The translations under genes were made by a program, and so were the position numbers. From an uncultured Clostridia bacterium (GTDB taxonomy: Bacteria; Bacillota; Clostridia; Christensenellales; Borkfalkiaceae): 64,000 nucleotides of DNA. Within the stretch, counting starts at the first letter, position 1; each line of letters starts with the position of its first letter. The notes beneath the pieces were generated by a model. It was not told the DNA's origin, ran no database searches, and saw only the letters and a program-made list of their open reading frames with translations. Of this stretch, positions 18,474-27,534 are shown piece by piece. The DNA lies in assembly GCA_944354535.1 (NCBI GenBank), contig CALVPY010000006.1, forward strand, positions 17,283-81,282, in the 5' to 3' direction.

Positions 18474-20150
18474 ATGGCTAATACGAAAAGCACATCTAAT
18501 GCATCCAAGAACAAAAAGACGGCTTCAAAGACCGTAAAGGCGGCGAAAGCGTCTCCTGCGGAAGAGCTCGTAAAAGAGGAGAAGGTACTTGAGGAGGCCG
18601 CTGCGGCTCCCGAAGCTCCCGCTCCCGAGGTAAAAGAGGAGGCTCCCGCGGCTCCCATCGAGGTCGTCGCTCCCGAAACGGAAGCGCCCGTGGAAGAACC
18701 CGCTCCCGAGGTAAAAGTGGAGGAGAAAAAGAAGATCCTCTTCGTTGCCTCCGAAGCAGCCCCCTTTATTGCGACGGGCGGTCTTGCAGAAGTCATCGGC
18801 TCCCTCTCGAAGGCGCTTGCCAAGGAGGACAGATATGACGTCCGCGTCATCGTTCCGCTCTATCAGGACATCAAAAAGGAGTACCGCAAAGATTTCCGCT
18901 TTATCGGCAATATCTTTGTGCCGCTCTCCTGGAGAAACCAATACTGCGGTATCTTCGAATATGTCAAGGACAATGTGACGTTCTACTTTGTGGATAACGA
19001 GTATTACTTCAAGCGTCCGGGCTGCTACGGCTATTACGACGACGGCGAGCGCTTCGCTTTCTTCTGCCGCAGCGTTATGGAGATCCTCTCCTTCCTCAAT
19101 TTCTATCCCGACATCCTGCACTGCCACGACTGGCAGGCGGCGCTTGCGGCGATCTATCTCAAGACCATTTACTGCTTCCGTCCGGAGTATCAGTTCATCC
19201 GTGCGGTGTTCACCATCCACAACATCGAGTATCAGGGGCAGTATTCGCTCGATATCCTCGAGGATCTGTTCGGCATTTCTTACCGCTATCAGTATCTCGT
19301 GGAGTATGACCGCTGCATCAACCTGATGAAGGGTGCGATCGAGTGCTGCGAGCAGTTTACGACGGTCAGCCCGACGTATGCGGGCGAGATTAAGGATCCT
19401 TACTATTCGCACGGCCTCGATCCCATCGTCCGCCGCAACGAGTTCAAGCTCTGCGGCATCCTCAACGGCATCGATCCCGATTATTACAACCCCGAGACCG
19501 ACCGCGCGCTGTTTGCCAATTACAACGCGGAGGATACGGCGGGCAAGGCTGTGTGCAAGGAAGAGCTGCAGCGTATGCTCAATCTTCCCGTCAAGCCCGA
19601 AACGCCCATCATTGCGATGATCACGCGTCTTGTCTCGCACAAGGGGCTCGATCTCGTCAAGGAAGTTATCGAACAGGCGCTCCGCCAGGATATCCAGTTC
19701 GTCCTGCTCGGCACGGGCGATTCCATGTATGAGAATTACTTCTCCGATCTTGCGAGAAGGTATCAGGGCAAGGTGGTGTCCATCATCTCCTTCAACTCCG
19801 ACCTTTCGAGAAAGATCTACTCGGGCGCCGACATCTTCCTGATGCCTTCGAAGAGCGAGCCCTGCGGCCTTTCGCAGATGATCGCTTCCCGTTACGGCAC
19901 GGTCGCCATCGTCCGCGAGACGGGCGGCCTGCGCGACAGTATCACGCCTTACGGGGCGGGCGGAAACGGCTTCACGTTCCGCGATTACAACGCATATGAT
20001 ATGCTCTATGTCATCAACGAAGCGATCGGCGTCTACCACAATAAGGACGAGTGGAAGCGCCTGATGCACAAGGCGATGACGACAGATTTCACTTGGGCAA
20101 AGTCTGCCAAGTACTACGAGGGACTCTACCTCGGAATGCTGATGCACTGA
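18474..20150 (+). CDS. glgA: Glycogen synthase with unusual N-terminal extension
   Basis: GT5 starch/glycogen synthase using ADP-glucose. The catalytic part begins at about residue 87 with KILFVASEAAPF and the KTGG-like loop (here IATGGLAEV), and carries HCHDWQAAL, the second-domain TRLVSHKGLD and the SKSEPCGLSQM donor site. The first 85 residues are an added low-complexity segment: Lys-rich up to about residue 25, then rich in Glu, Ala and Pro and net acidic. Most GlgA proteins start directly at the catalytic domain. The ATG at 18474 is the natural start in the operon, 43 bases after glgD. Confidence 0.95.
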   Translation: MANTKSTSNASKNKKTASKTVKAAKASPAEELVKEEKVLEEAAAAPEAPAPEVKEEAPAAPIEVVAPETEAPVEEPAPEVKVEEKKKILFVASEAAPFIATGGLAEVIGSLSKALAKEDRYDVRVIVPLYQDIKKEYRKDFRFIGNIFVPLSWRNQYCGIFEYVKDNVTFYFVDNEYYFKRPGCYGYYDDGERFAFFCRSVMEILSFLNFYPDILHCHDWQAALAAIYLKTIYCFRPEYQFIRAVFTIHNIEYQGQYSLDILEDLFGISYRYQYLVEYDRCINLMKGAIECCEQFTTVSPTYAGEIKDPYYSHGLDPIVRRNEFKLCGILNGIDPDYYNPETDRALFANYNAEDTAGKAVCKEELQRMLNLPVKPETPIIAMITRLVSHKGLDLVKEVIEQALRQDIQFVLLGTGDSMYENYFSDLARRYQGKVVSIISFNSDLSRKIYSGADIFLMPSKSEPCGLSQMIASRYGTVAIVRETGGLRDSITPYGAGGNGFTFRDYNAYDMLYVINEAIGVYHNKDEWKRLMHKAMTTDFTWAKSAKYYEGLYLGMLMH

Positions 20151-20187
20151 TTTGAAACCGGATTATTGGAGATAACGTTTAGGCACA

Positions 20188-22617
20188 ATGGGTAATTTAA
20201 CACAACAGGAAGCACAACAGCTGATCGGCGGCAAGCTCACGCGGTATTTCGGCGTGAGCGCCGCCGAAGCAACGCGGGAGCAGGTCTACAAGGCCGTCGT
20301 CATGAGCGTGAGAGACATCATGCTCGAAAAGCGCCAGCAGTTCCATCTCAAGATGAAAGCGGCGCGCGCAAAGCGGGTCTACTATCTCTGCATGGAGTTT
20401 CTGATGGGCCGCTCCCTCAAGAACAGCGTCTACAATCTCGGCATCCGCGATGCCGTCGAAGGGGCTCTCAAAGAGCAGTACAAGCTCACGTTGGAGGATC
20501 TCTATGAAGAGGAGCCCGATGCGGGGCTCGGGAATGGGGGACTCGGCCGCCTCGCCGCCTGCTTTTTGGACGGTTTGGCGACGCAGAACTATCCTGCCAT
20601 GGGATTTTCCATCCTCTATCAGTACGGCCTCTTCAAGCAGAAGATCGTGGACGGCTGGCAGATCGAGCTTCCCGATGTGTGGCTCCCCGGCGGCGAATGC
20701 TGGCTCACCCAGCGCAGCGATAAGCAGTTCACGGTCAAATTTGACGGCGAGATCGAAGAGCGTTGGACGGATCACGGCATGGAGACCATCTACCGCAATG
20801 CGAAGGAAGTGGAGGCGATCGCCTATGACATGATGGTCTCCGGCGCAGATTCTCAGGCGGTGAGCGTGCTTCGGCTGTGGCGTTCCCGCGCGAAGCAGGA
20901 CTTCAACATGAAGCTCTTCTCGCAGGGCAACTACGATGAAGTCATGCGTGAGGACAGCGAGGCAGAGCTCATTTCCAAAGTGCTCTATCCCTCCGACAAT
21001 CACTATGAAGGCAAGACGCTGCGCTTAAAGCAGCAGTATTTCCTTGTTTCTGCATCCATCCAGTGTATCGTTGCAGATCACAAGCGTCGGTATGGTTCTT
21101 TGGCTCTTTTGCCGCATATGGCAGCGATCCATATCAACGATACGCATCCCGCGCTCGCGATCCCCGAGCTCATGCGTGTTCTTGTCGATGAAAACTTCTT
21201 TGACTGGACGGCGGCCTGGAATATCACCACGGCGACGTGTGCTTACACCAATCACACCGTCCTTGCCGAAGCGCTCGAGACATGGCCGGAAGATCTTATT
21301 TCGCGGAGGCTCCCGCGTATTTACAATATCTTAAAGGAGATCAATCGCCGCTTCTGCGAAGACCTCTGGCAGAGGTACCCGGGAGATTGGGATAAGATCT
21401 CGCGGATGTCCGTGCTTTCGCACAACACGGTGCGCATGGCAAATCTCTGCGTTATGGGGACGCATTGTGTCAACGGCGTTTCCGAGCTGCACAGCAATAT
21501 CATCAAAGAGAGCATCTTCCGCGACTTCTACGACTATACGCCCGAAAAGTTCAAGAACGTGACGAACGGCATCGCACACCGACGCTGGCTCAACCAGTCG
21601 AATCCCGAGCTGTGCGAGCTGCTCAACGATACGATCGGCGAAGGCTATGCGAAGAATGCGGAAAAGCTTGCCGAATTTAAGAAGTTTGAAAACGATAAGA
21701 GCGTTTTGCAGCGCCTCGGGGAGATCAAGCGTATCAAGAAGCAGCAGCTTGCCGACCGCGTCAAGAAGGTGCAGGGGATCGACATCGACCCCGAATCGCT
21801 CTTCGACGTGCAGGCAAAACGCCTGCATGAGTACAAGCGCCAGCTTCTCAATGTGCTGCATATCATCTCCGATTACAACGCCCTCAGGGAAAATCCCGAT
21901 CTCGATATTCTGCCCAAGACGTATATCTTCGCGGCAAAGGCGGCAGCGGGTTACGATATGGCAAAGGAGACCATCAAGCTCATCTGTTTCCTCGCGGAAG
22001 AGATCAGAAAGCAGCCCAAGATTAGGGAGAAGCTCAATGTTGTCTTCCTTGAAAACTATAATGTGACCATGTCCGAAACGCTCATGCCCGCTTCCGAGAT
22101 CTCCGAACAGATCTCGCTTGCCGGAAAAGAGGCGAGCGGTACCGGGAACATGAAGTTCATGATCAACGGTGCGCTTACGGTAGGAACGCTGGACGGCGCC
22201 AATGTGGAGATGCGCGAGCGTGTCGGAGACGACAACATCTTCATCTTCGGCCTCAATGCCCAGGAAGTGCAGGATGTCTGGAACAAGGGATATTCCTCGA
22301 GCGCATACTATAATCAGAACTACAATATGCGCAAAGTTGTGGAGTCGCTCATCGTCGGTTTCAACGGGAACTCTTTCTCGGAGATCGCCAATTATCTCCT
22401 GCATCGTTCTCCCGTTGCCGACCCGTATATGTGCCTTGCAGATTTTGAATCTTATCTGCAGACGCAGAATGCGATGTCCGAACTTTACCGCAAGGATAAG
22501 CTGAGCTGGAATAAGAAGTCCCTGAACAACATTGCTGCGGCGGGATATTTCTCTGCCGATCGCAGTGTACGCGAATACGCAAGAAATATTTGGAATTTGA
22601 AGTCGATCGACAAATAA
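20188..22617 (+). CDS. glgP: Glycogen phosphorylase
   Basis: Phosphorolyses alpha-1,4-glucan ends to glucose-1-phosphate. The 809 residues of this GT35 enzyme show NGGLGRLAACFLDGLAT, the HINDTHPALAIPELMR segment and the PLP-binding EASGTGNMKF with its lysine. Length matches the bacterial family. It lies 37 bases after glgA, so synthesis and breakdown enzymes are expressed from one operon. Confidence 0.96.
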   Translation: MGNLTQQEAQQLIGGKLTRYFGVSAAEATREQVYKAVVMSVRDIMLEKRQQFHLKMKAARAKRVYYLCMEFLMGRSLKNSVYNLGIRDAVEGALKEQYKLTLEDLYEEEPDAGLGNGGLGRLAACFLDGLATQNYPAMGFSILYQYGLFKQKIVDGWQIELPDVWLPGGECWLTQRSDKQFTVKFDGEIEERWTDHGMETIYRNAKEVEAIAYDMMVSGADSQAVSVLRLWRSRAKQDFNMKLFSQGNYDEVMREDSEAELISKVLYPSDNHYEGKTLRLKQQYFLVSASIQCIVADHKRRYGSLALLPHMAAIHINDTHPALAIPELMRVLVDENFFDWTAAWNITTATCAYTNHTVLAEALETWPEDLISRRLPRIYNILKEINRRFCEDLWQRYPGDWDKISRMSVLSHNTVRMANLCVMGTHCVNGVSELHSNIIKESIFRDFYDYTPEKFKNVTNGIAHRRWLNQSNPELCELLNDTIGEGYAKNAEKLAEFKKFENDKSVLQRLGEIKRIKKQQLADRVKKVQGIDIDPESLFDVQAKRLHEYKRQLLNVLHIISDYNALRENPDLDILPKTYIFAAKAAAGYDMAKETIKLICFLAEEIRKQPKIREKLNVVFLENYNVTMSETLMPASEISEQISLAGKEASGTGNMKFMINGALTVGTLDGANVEMRERVGDDNIFIFGLNAQEVQDVWNKGYSSSAYYNQNYNMRKVVESLIVGFNGNSFSEIANYLLHRSPVADPYMCLADFESYLQTQNAMSELYRKDKLSWNKKSLNNIAAAGYFSADRSVREYARNIWNLKSIDK

Positions 22618-22674
22618 TTGCTTTCGCACACCACGGCCGAAGTGCCGCATCGGAATATAACTTGATAAGAGAAT

Positions 22675-24501
22675 ATGGACCTGTACTATAACCCGTTGGA
22701 TCGGGCGTGTAAGAGCATTGTCGGCGCGATTCCAAGAAAGACAGTTGTAAGGTTAAACGTCTATAAAGAAAAGTACCCCGGCGGAGAAGATTATTTCTCC
22801 GCTGAGGTTTGTAATCTAGTTTTGAGGCGGGATGAAAGGAACTATCAATATTACCAGATGACCCGAACGGACTTCGGGTGGACGATCTCTCTGAAGTTTA
22901 ACGAGTCCGGGTTGTTTTTCTATTATTTTGCGATCGGAGGCCGCTTTCTCGGCTGCGGACCCTTTCACAAGAGCCGTATGTACGGCTGCAACCCCGTCAA
23001 TTGGCAGCTTACCGTTTACGACGAAAGCTATACAACGCCCGAATGGTTCAAGGGCGGGATCATGTATCAGATCTTTCCCGACCGATTTTATCGTGCCGGC
23101 GATGAAACGCTCAAACATGGCGTTATGCGAAAGTGGGGGGAGCAGCCCTATTATCGGTCAAACGGAGAGGGGAAAGTCCTGAACAATGACTTTTTCGGCG
23201 GCAATATAAAGGGAGTTCATGAGAAGCTGGGCTATTTGAAGAGGCTCGGCGTTACCGTCATCTATTTTAATCCCGTGTTCAAGGCTTTTTCCAATCATCG
23301 ATACGATACGGGCGATTATATGGAGATCGATCCGAATCTCGGAACAAAGGAAGACCTCGATGCGCTCATCCGTGACGCAAAAAAGCTGGGAATGCGGGTC
23401 ATTCTGGACGGGGTATTCAATCACACAGGGGATGACAGCCGCTATTTTAACCGCTATTCAAACTATTCCAGCCTCGGGGCTTATCAGTCGCCGGAATCAC
23501 CTTACTACGATTGGTATACCTTTCACGGGTCACGCGACAGGTATGACAGTTGGTGGGGGATCGATACGCTCCCTGCGATCAGGGAAAGTTCGGAAAGTTA
23601 TCAGAGCTTCATGTTCTCGGAGGACGGCGTCATCAAACATTGGCTCAGGCACGGGATCGGCGGATACCGTCTTGATGTCGCGGATGAACTTCCCGGTTTT
23701 TTCTTAAAGAAACTGAGAAAGGCGGCGAAGGAACAGGACCCTGAGGCCATCATTATCGGAGAAGTTTGGGAAGACGCTTCCAACAAGATCGCATACGGGG
23801 AACGCCGTGAATATTTCCAGGGCGAAGAACTTGACAGCGTTATGAACTATCCCCTGAAAGATGCCATCATCAACTTCCTGCTGTCGGGGAATACGAGTCG
23901 GCTTCGCGAAGTGATCGCAATGCTCATCGATCATTACCCGAAAGCGACGCTCGATTGTTTGATGAACCATCTCGGGACGCATGACACGGCACGCATTTTG
24001 ACCGTGCTCGGCGGCAAGAGCTGTCAGAATAAGGATGAAATGGCGGTTACGAGTCTGAACGAGAAAGAACAAGCAGCGGCGAAAAAACTCCTGAAGATGG
24101 GCGCAGTCTTGCAGTTCACGCTTCCAGGTGTGCCGTGTGTCTATTACGGCGATGAGATCGGGATGCAAGGTTACAGCGATCCGTTCTGCCGCGCTTGCTT
24201 TGATTGGGAAAACGGCGATCTGCAGCTAAAAAGTTTTTACGAACAGTTGGCAGCGGCACGGCATCGGCTTGCCGATGTTTTCCGCGACGGAACTTATCGG
24301 GAAGTATTTGCCAATCAGACGTGCCTCGTATATGAAAGGAAGTCTTCATCGGGAAGCGTGTATGTCTATGTGAACCGTGGCTCCTGCCAGTATCGGCTTA
24401 ATTTTTGCGGAAAGTATCAGGAATATTTGAGCGGGAAGCAATATAAGGACGAGATCGTGGTAAAAAGCGGAGAATACGGGATCCTTGCCCGTGTCCGGTA
24501 A
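22675..24501 (+). CDS. GH13 alpha-glucan hydrolase (alpha-amylase/neopullulanase type)
   Basis: Predicted cytosolic glycosidase acting on maltodextrin or glycogen limit products. The 608 residues have an N-terminal beta-sandwich domain (about 1-115), then a GH13 barrel with DGVFNHTG, nucleophile Asp in YRLDVADEL, acid/base Glu in IIGEVWEDA and GTHDTARIL, and a C-terminal beta domain. No signal peptide is present. It is last in the operon, 57 bases after glgP. Codon use is visibly less biased and more A/T-rich than in the glg genes before it, suggesting lower expression or a separate origin. Confidence 0.88.
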   Translation: MDLYYNPLDRACKSIVGAIPRKTVVRLNVYKEKYPGGEDYFSAEVCNLVLRRDERNYQYYQMTRTDFGWTISLKFNESGLFFYYFAIGGRFLGCGPFHKSRMYGCNPVNWQLTVYDESYTTPEWFKGGIMYQIFPDRFYRAGDETLKHGVMRKWGEQPYYRSNGEGKVLNNDFFGGNIKGVHEKLGYLKRLGVTVIYFNPVFKAFSNHRYDTGDYMEIDPNLGTKEDLDALIRDAKKLGMRVILDGVFNHTGDDSRYFNRYSNYSSLGAYQSPESPYYDWYTFHGSRDRYDSWWGIDTLPAIRESSESYQSFMFSEDGVIKHWLRHGIGGYRLDVADELPGFFLKKLRKAAKEQDPEAIIIGEVWEDASNKIAYGERREYFQGEELDSVMNYPLKDAIINFLLSGNTSRLREVIAMLIDHYPKATLDCLMNHLGTHDTARILTVLGGKSCQNKDEMAVTSLNEKEQAAAKKLLKMGAVLQFTLPGVPCVYYGDEIGMQGYSDPFCRACFDWENGDLQLKSFYEQLAAARHRLADVFRDGTYREVFANQTCLVYERKSSSGSVYVYVNRGSCQYRLNFCGKYQEYLSGKQYKDEIVVKSGEYGILARVR

Positions 24502-24504
24502 GGG

Positions 24505-24545
24505 AAAGAAAGATACTATGCCACACATAGTATCTTTCTTTCTGT
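24505..24545 (+). terminator. Terminator of the glycogen operon
   Basis: A 16-bp perfect stem, AAAGAAAGATACTATG at 24505-24520 with its complement at 24526-24541, surrounds a five-base loop and ends in T-rich sequence. Confidence 0.85.
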
Positions 24546-24598
24546 TTGAACGTAGAACGATCGGCGCCGTTTGTTTCGGCCCTGCTAAATATTGTTCG

Positions 24599-24625
24599 GT
24601 ACGCATGATCTTAGATCATGCGTAC
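24599..24625. repeat. Perfect 12-bp inverted repeat
   Basis: GTACGCATGATC at 24599-24610 and its exact complement at 24614-24625, with the three-base spacer TTA. No T run follows, so it is not a standard terminator. It could bind a protein dimer or form a cruciform. Confidence 0.7.
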
Positions 24626-24794
24626 GCTGAGACACACTGCCGTGACGCGCTGCCGTATTTTTTCGAGTTTGCATCATTGTATATTTGAAGTTTGATGAAG
24701 ATCGGGAGTAATCTTGTCCACGGAATGTTCATTCTCGATGTTTCTTGATATTGGTTTTTCAAAGCCTGATTTGAACGATAACATGGCGTTTTTT

Positions 24795-24838
24795 GGTATA
24801 ACTATTCTTAAAATCGGCATTTTGCGAATAGTTATTCC
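24795..24838. repeat. Long nested inverted repeat upstream of xer
   Basis: GGTATAACTATTC at 24795-24807 pairs with GAATAGTTATTCC at 24826-24838 (12 of 13), and inside it AAAAT and ATTTT pair around CGGC. Together they can form a 44-base hairpin with one small internal loop. It lies about 115 bases before the tyrosine recombinase gene. Confidence 0.7.
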
Positions 24839-24916
24839 TGTCTTCCCCTTGCGGTTTTTCCCGAAAAGACATGGTTTTTTTCTTACAACTCTGCGTAAAA
24901 TTTTTCCTTTTGCCGA

Positions 24917-24945
24917 TTGACCTTTGTTATCCGGCATGATATAAT
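24917..24945 (+). promoter_or_regulatory. Sigma-A promoter of xer-hflX, apparently leaderless
   Basis: TTGACC at 24917-24922 and TATAAT at 24940-24945 with a 17-base spacer. Only six bases separate the -10 box from the ATG at 24952, so transcription should begin at or next to the start codon. Confidence 0.75.
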
Positions 24946-24951
24946 GGAGTC

Positions 24952-26007
24952 ATGAAGCAAGACTACTATCAGGAACGAAACCTAAAAAATTTGGATCGGA
25001 TCGAGGAGCTTCTTCGTGAGCTTCCCTCTTTTTGCGAGGATTTTCTGCGCGGCATCGAAATGCGTACAAGCGTTCTCACGCGGCTCAATTATTGTTATGA
25101 TCTGAGGATCTTCTTTGATTTTCTCGTAAAAAAACGCATCCGCGGTAAGCAGGTCTCTGAATTGACGTTAGAAGATCTGGAGCGCGTTACAGATACCGAT
25201 CTTGAGATCTATCTGAGTTATCTTTCCCATTACACCTTTCATGGGAAGCGGCTTTCGTGCGACGAGCGAGCTAAAGCGCGCAAGCTTTCCTCCGTTCGTT
25301 CCCTCTTCAAATATTTTTTCAACAAAGGTTTGATCGAGGTGAATAATACTGCCAAGGTTCCTACGCCGAAGCTCCATGAAAAAGAGATCATACGCCTTGA
25401 ACAGGATGAAGTCAGTTCCATTCTCGATGTCGCTGAGGATGGCACAGGTCTTTCCTCCCATGCCGAAGGATACCATTCCAAGACGAAGATCCGCGATACT
25501 GCTATTTTGACGCTCTTCTTGGGGACAGGCATCCGTATTTCAGAGCTTGTCGGCCTCGATAATGAGAGCATTGACTTTTCGACGAATTCCTTTCTTGTGA
25601 CCAGAAAAGGCGGTAATCAGGCCGTACTTTATTTTTCCGAGGAAGTCGGCGATGCTCTGGCTGCGTATCTTGCCCAAAAGGAAGAAGATCCCCGCGTTCC
25701 CGCCGAGGAACACGCCCTGTTTCTTTCCATGCAGTATCGCCGCATTACGGTGAGAGCTGTTGAAAATTTGGTCAAAAAGTACGCAAAGATCGTCTCCCCT
25801 CTCAAAAAGATCACTCCGCACAAACTGCGTTCGACCTATGGCACCAGCCTCTATCGGGAGACGGGCGATATCTATATCGTTGCGGATGTCCTCGGGCATA
25901 AGGATGTCAATACGACGCGCAAGCATTATGCGGCGATCACGGAAGATCATAGACGTTCTGTCGCCAATGCGATCAGGCTCAGGCGTTCAAATAAGGATGA
26001 GACATGA
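24952..26007 (+). CDS. Tyrosine recombinase, XerC/XerD type
   Basis: Site-specific recombinase of 351 residues. The N-terminal SAM-like DNA-binding domain (about 20-130) precedes a catalytic domain with all expected residues: Arg in GTGIRISELVGL, Lys in TRKGGNQ, the HxxR pair in TPHKLRSTYG, His in LGHKDVNTTRKHYAAI and the Tyr nucleophile in that same segment. The start at 24952 has no properly spaced ribosome binding site; GGAG is only two bases from the ATG. It overlaps hflX by four bases (ATGA). It probably serves chromosome dimer resolution, but no dif site was recognised. Confidence 0.9.
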   Translation: MKQDYYQERNLKNLDRIEELLRELPSFCEDFLRGIEMRTSVLTRLNYCYDLRIFFDFLVKKRIRGKQVSELTLEDLERVTDTDLEIYLSYLSHYTFHGKRLSCDERAKARKLSSVRSLFKYFFNKGLIEVNNTAKVPTPKLHEKEIIRLEQDEVSSILDVAEDGTGLSSHAEGYHSKTKIRDTAILTLFLGTGIRISELVGLDNESIDFSTNSFLVTRKGGNQAVLYFSEEVGDALAAYLAQKEEDPRVPAEEHALFLSMQYRRITVRAVENLVKKYAKIVSPLKKITPHKLRSTYGTSLYRETGDIYIVADVLGHKDVNTTRKHYAAITEDHRRSVANAIRLRRSNKDET

Positions 26008-27224
26008 ATCAAACGAGAGAACGTGTTTTTGTCATACAGCCCATAGAGGGCGATCATTATCGCGTGCTGCAGGAAGAGGCGGTCGCGCTCATTGAAAGCG
26101 CAAATGCGGATTATGCAGGCACGGTCTATCAGAAGATCCGCGAGGTCAATCCCGCGACCTATATCGGGGAAGGAAAGGTGGAAGAAATTCGCGAGATGCT
26201 GAGCGGTTTGGATGTTACTGTACTGTTCAACGGCGAGCTCTCCCCTTCCCAAACGCTCAATATTTCGGCGGCGTTAGAGGGGCGCAAAGTGATCGACCGC
26301 ACGACGCTCATCCTCGATATTTTCGCGCTGAGAGCGGAAAGCAGCGAAGGTAAGATCCAGGTCGAGCTCGCTCAATTGAAATATTTGTATCCTCGATTGC
26401 GCGGGAAAGGAACGGCACTTTCTCGTCTTGGCGGAGGGATCGGTACCCGCGGCCCGGGCGAAACACAGTTGGAGACGGACAGAAGGCACATTCGTTCGCG
26501 CATCGATGCGCTTGAAAAGAAGCTTGCGGAGACACAACAGCGCCGAACCATGCTCGCTGAGCGCAGAAAAAAAGACAAGGTATTCACGATAGCCCTTGTC
26601 GGTTATACCAATACAGGAAAGTCTACTCTTTTGAATGCTATGACGGGAGCCGATGTGCTTGTGAAAGACGCGCTCTTTGCGACGCTCGATCCCACTTCCC
26701 GCGTTTTTACCATTGAAGATGTTCCGTTTCTTCTTATCGATACGGTCGGATTTTTACAGAGCCTGCCCCATCATCTCATCGAAGCATTCAAATCGACATT
26801 GGAAAGTGCTCTTTGGTGCGATCTTGCGCTGATCGTCTGCAATGCGTCGGGAGAGTACGAATTGGAAAAACAGACCACCTTGGAGACTTTGCGTGGCATG
26901 GGGTTTACGGCTCCCTATCTTGTCGTCTACAATCAGTGTGACAAATTAAAGGACTTGGACAGTCTTCCGCGTGACGGCATCGCGATCTCGGCGAAATTCG
27001 GCGTCGGATTGGATGTTCTCCGAGCCAAGATCTTTGAGGCGCTTCAGGAAAATTTTGTCCGCTGTGAGCTCAACATTCCCTATAGTTGCTTTTCCGAGTA
27101 CAGCTCTCTGCGCCCGCTTCTGACGGAACAAAACGTCACATATACCGATAACGGCATGACGGTCAAGGCGATCGTACCCACTATTTATGCCGCTAAAGTG
27201 CAAAAATTTCAAAATAAGAAATAG
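26004..27224 (+). CDS. hflX: GTPase HflX
   Basis: Ribosome-associated GTPase that splits stalled or hibernating ribosomes. The 406 residues have the HflX N-terminal domain with NPATYIGEGKVEEI, the GRG-like linker region (RLGGGIGTRGPGETQLE), and a G domain with G1 GYTNTGKST, G3 DTVGF and G4 NQCDK. It overlaps the recombinase stop by four bases, indicating coupled translation. Length is normal. Confidence 0.95.
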   Translation: MNQTRERVFVIQPIEGDHYRVLQEEAVALIESANADYAGTVYQKIREVNPATYIGEGKVEEIREMLSGLDVTVLFNGELSPSQTLNISAALEGRKVIDRTTLILDIFALRAESSEGKIQVELAQLKYLYPRLRGKGTALSRLGGGIGTRGPGETQLETDRRHIRSRIDALEKKLAETQQRRTMLAERRKKDKVFTIALVGYTNTGKSTLLNAMTGADVLVKDALFATLDPTSRVFTIEDVPFLLIDTVGFLQSLPHHLIEAFKSTLESALWCDLALIVCNASGEYELEKQTTLETLRGMGFTAPYLVVYNQCDKLKDLDSLPRDGIAISAKFGVGLDVLRAKIFEALQENFVRCELNIPYSCFSEYSSLRPLLTEQNVTYTDNGMTVKAIVPTIYAAKVQKFQNKK

Positions 27225-27272
27225 CGTTAGTCATGCTATGATAGACATAGTACTTCGCAAACGCATCAAAAA

Positions 27273-27458
27273 TCAATTTTCGTGATACTCTTTGGGGTCG
27301 GTATAGATCTTTTCGATCTTGATCGCGGCATAGTCTTTGATCTCAAGGCATTTTCCGCAGTTGTCGCATATCTTATTGGGATCAAGATCGCAGATCTCGC
27401 ATTCCATGCAGTTATCGCAGTCTTTCGTCTCATCCAAAATGCATTTGATTCGTTCCAT
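27273..27458 (-). CDS. Small Cys-rich protein of 61 residues
   Basis: Unrecognised miniprotein with eight cysteines in the first 37 residues: Cys6, then 14, 17, 20, 23 in a CxxCxxCxxC run, then 31, 34, 37 in CxxCxxC. This spacing suits an Fe-S cluster or zinc centre. The C-terminal third is charged and lacks Cys. The frame extends upstream to 28106, but the ATG at 27458 is preceded by GGAGAGG and by its own promoter, so the short gene is the real one. It is convergent with hflX and divergent from lexA. Confidence 0.8.
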   Translation of the reverse strand: MERIKCILDETKDCDNCMECEICDLDPNKICDNCGKCLEIKDYAAIKIEKIYTDPKEYHEN

Positions 27459-27477
27459 TGTTTTACCTCTCCCCTCT

Positions 27478-27506
27478 ATTATAGCGCAAAAAGAAAGGGA
27501 TGACAA
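27478..27506 (-). promoter_or_regulatory. Sigma-A promoter of the Cys-rich small gene
   Basis: On the minus strand TTGTCA (27506-27501) and TATAAT (27483-27478) are 17 bases apart, 20 bases before the ATG. Confidence 0.75.
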
Positions 27507-27534
27507 CTTTTTTTGCAAAAATATTCTTTTTCTT

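Larger units (their letters stand above)
24546..24916. other. A/T-rich intergenic stretch with two palindromes, no convincing gene
   Basis: This stretch between the glycogen operon terminator and the xer promoter is clearly more A/T-rich than its neighbours. Short open frames run through it on both strands (for example 24714-24920 plus and 24674-24937 minus) but they lack good ribosome binding sites and recognisable motifs. It holds the two inverted repeats listed separately. I see no RNA gene that I can name. Confidence 0.6.

Noticed and set aside
24795-24838. dif site for the Xer recombinase
   Set aside because: The arms do not resemble known XerC/XerD half sites and the spacer is not six bases, so only a generic inverted repeat is claimed.
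24714-24920. Small plus-strand frame in the gap before xer
   Set aside because: Weak start, no ribosome binding site, and it runs across the palindrome; an equally long frame exists on the other strand.
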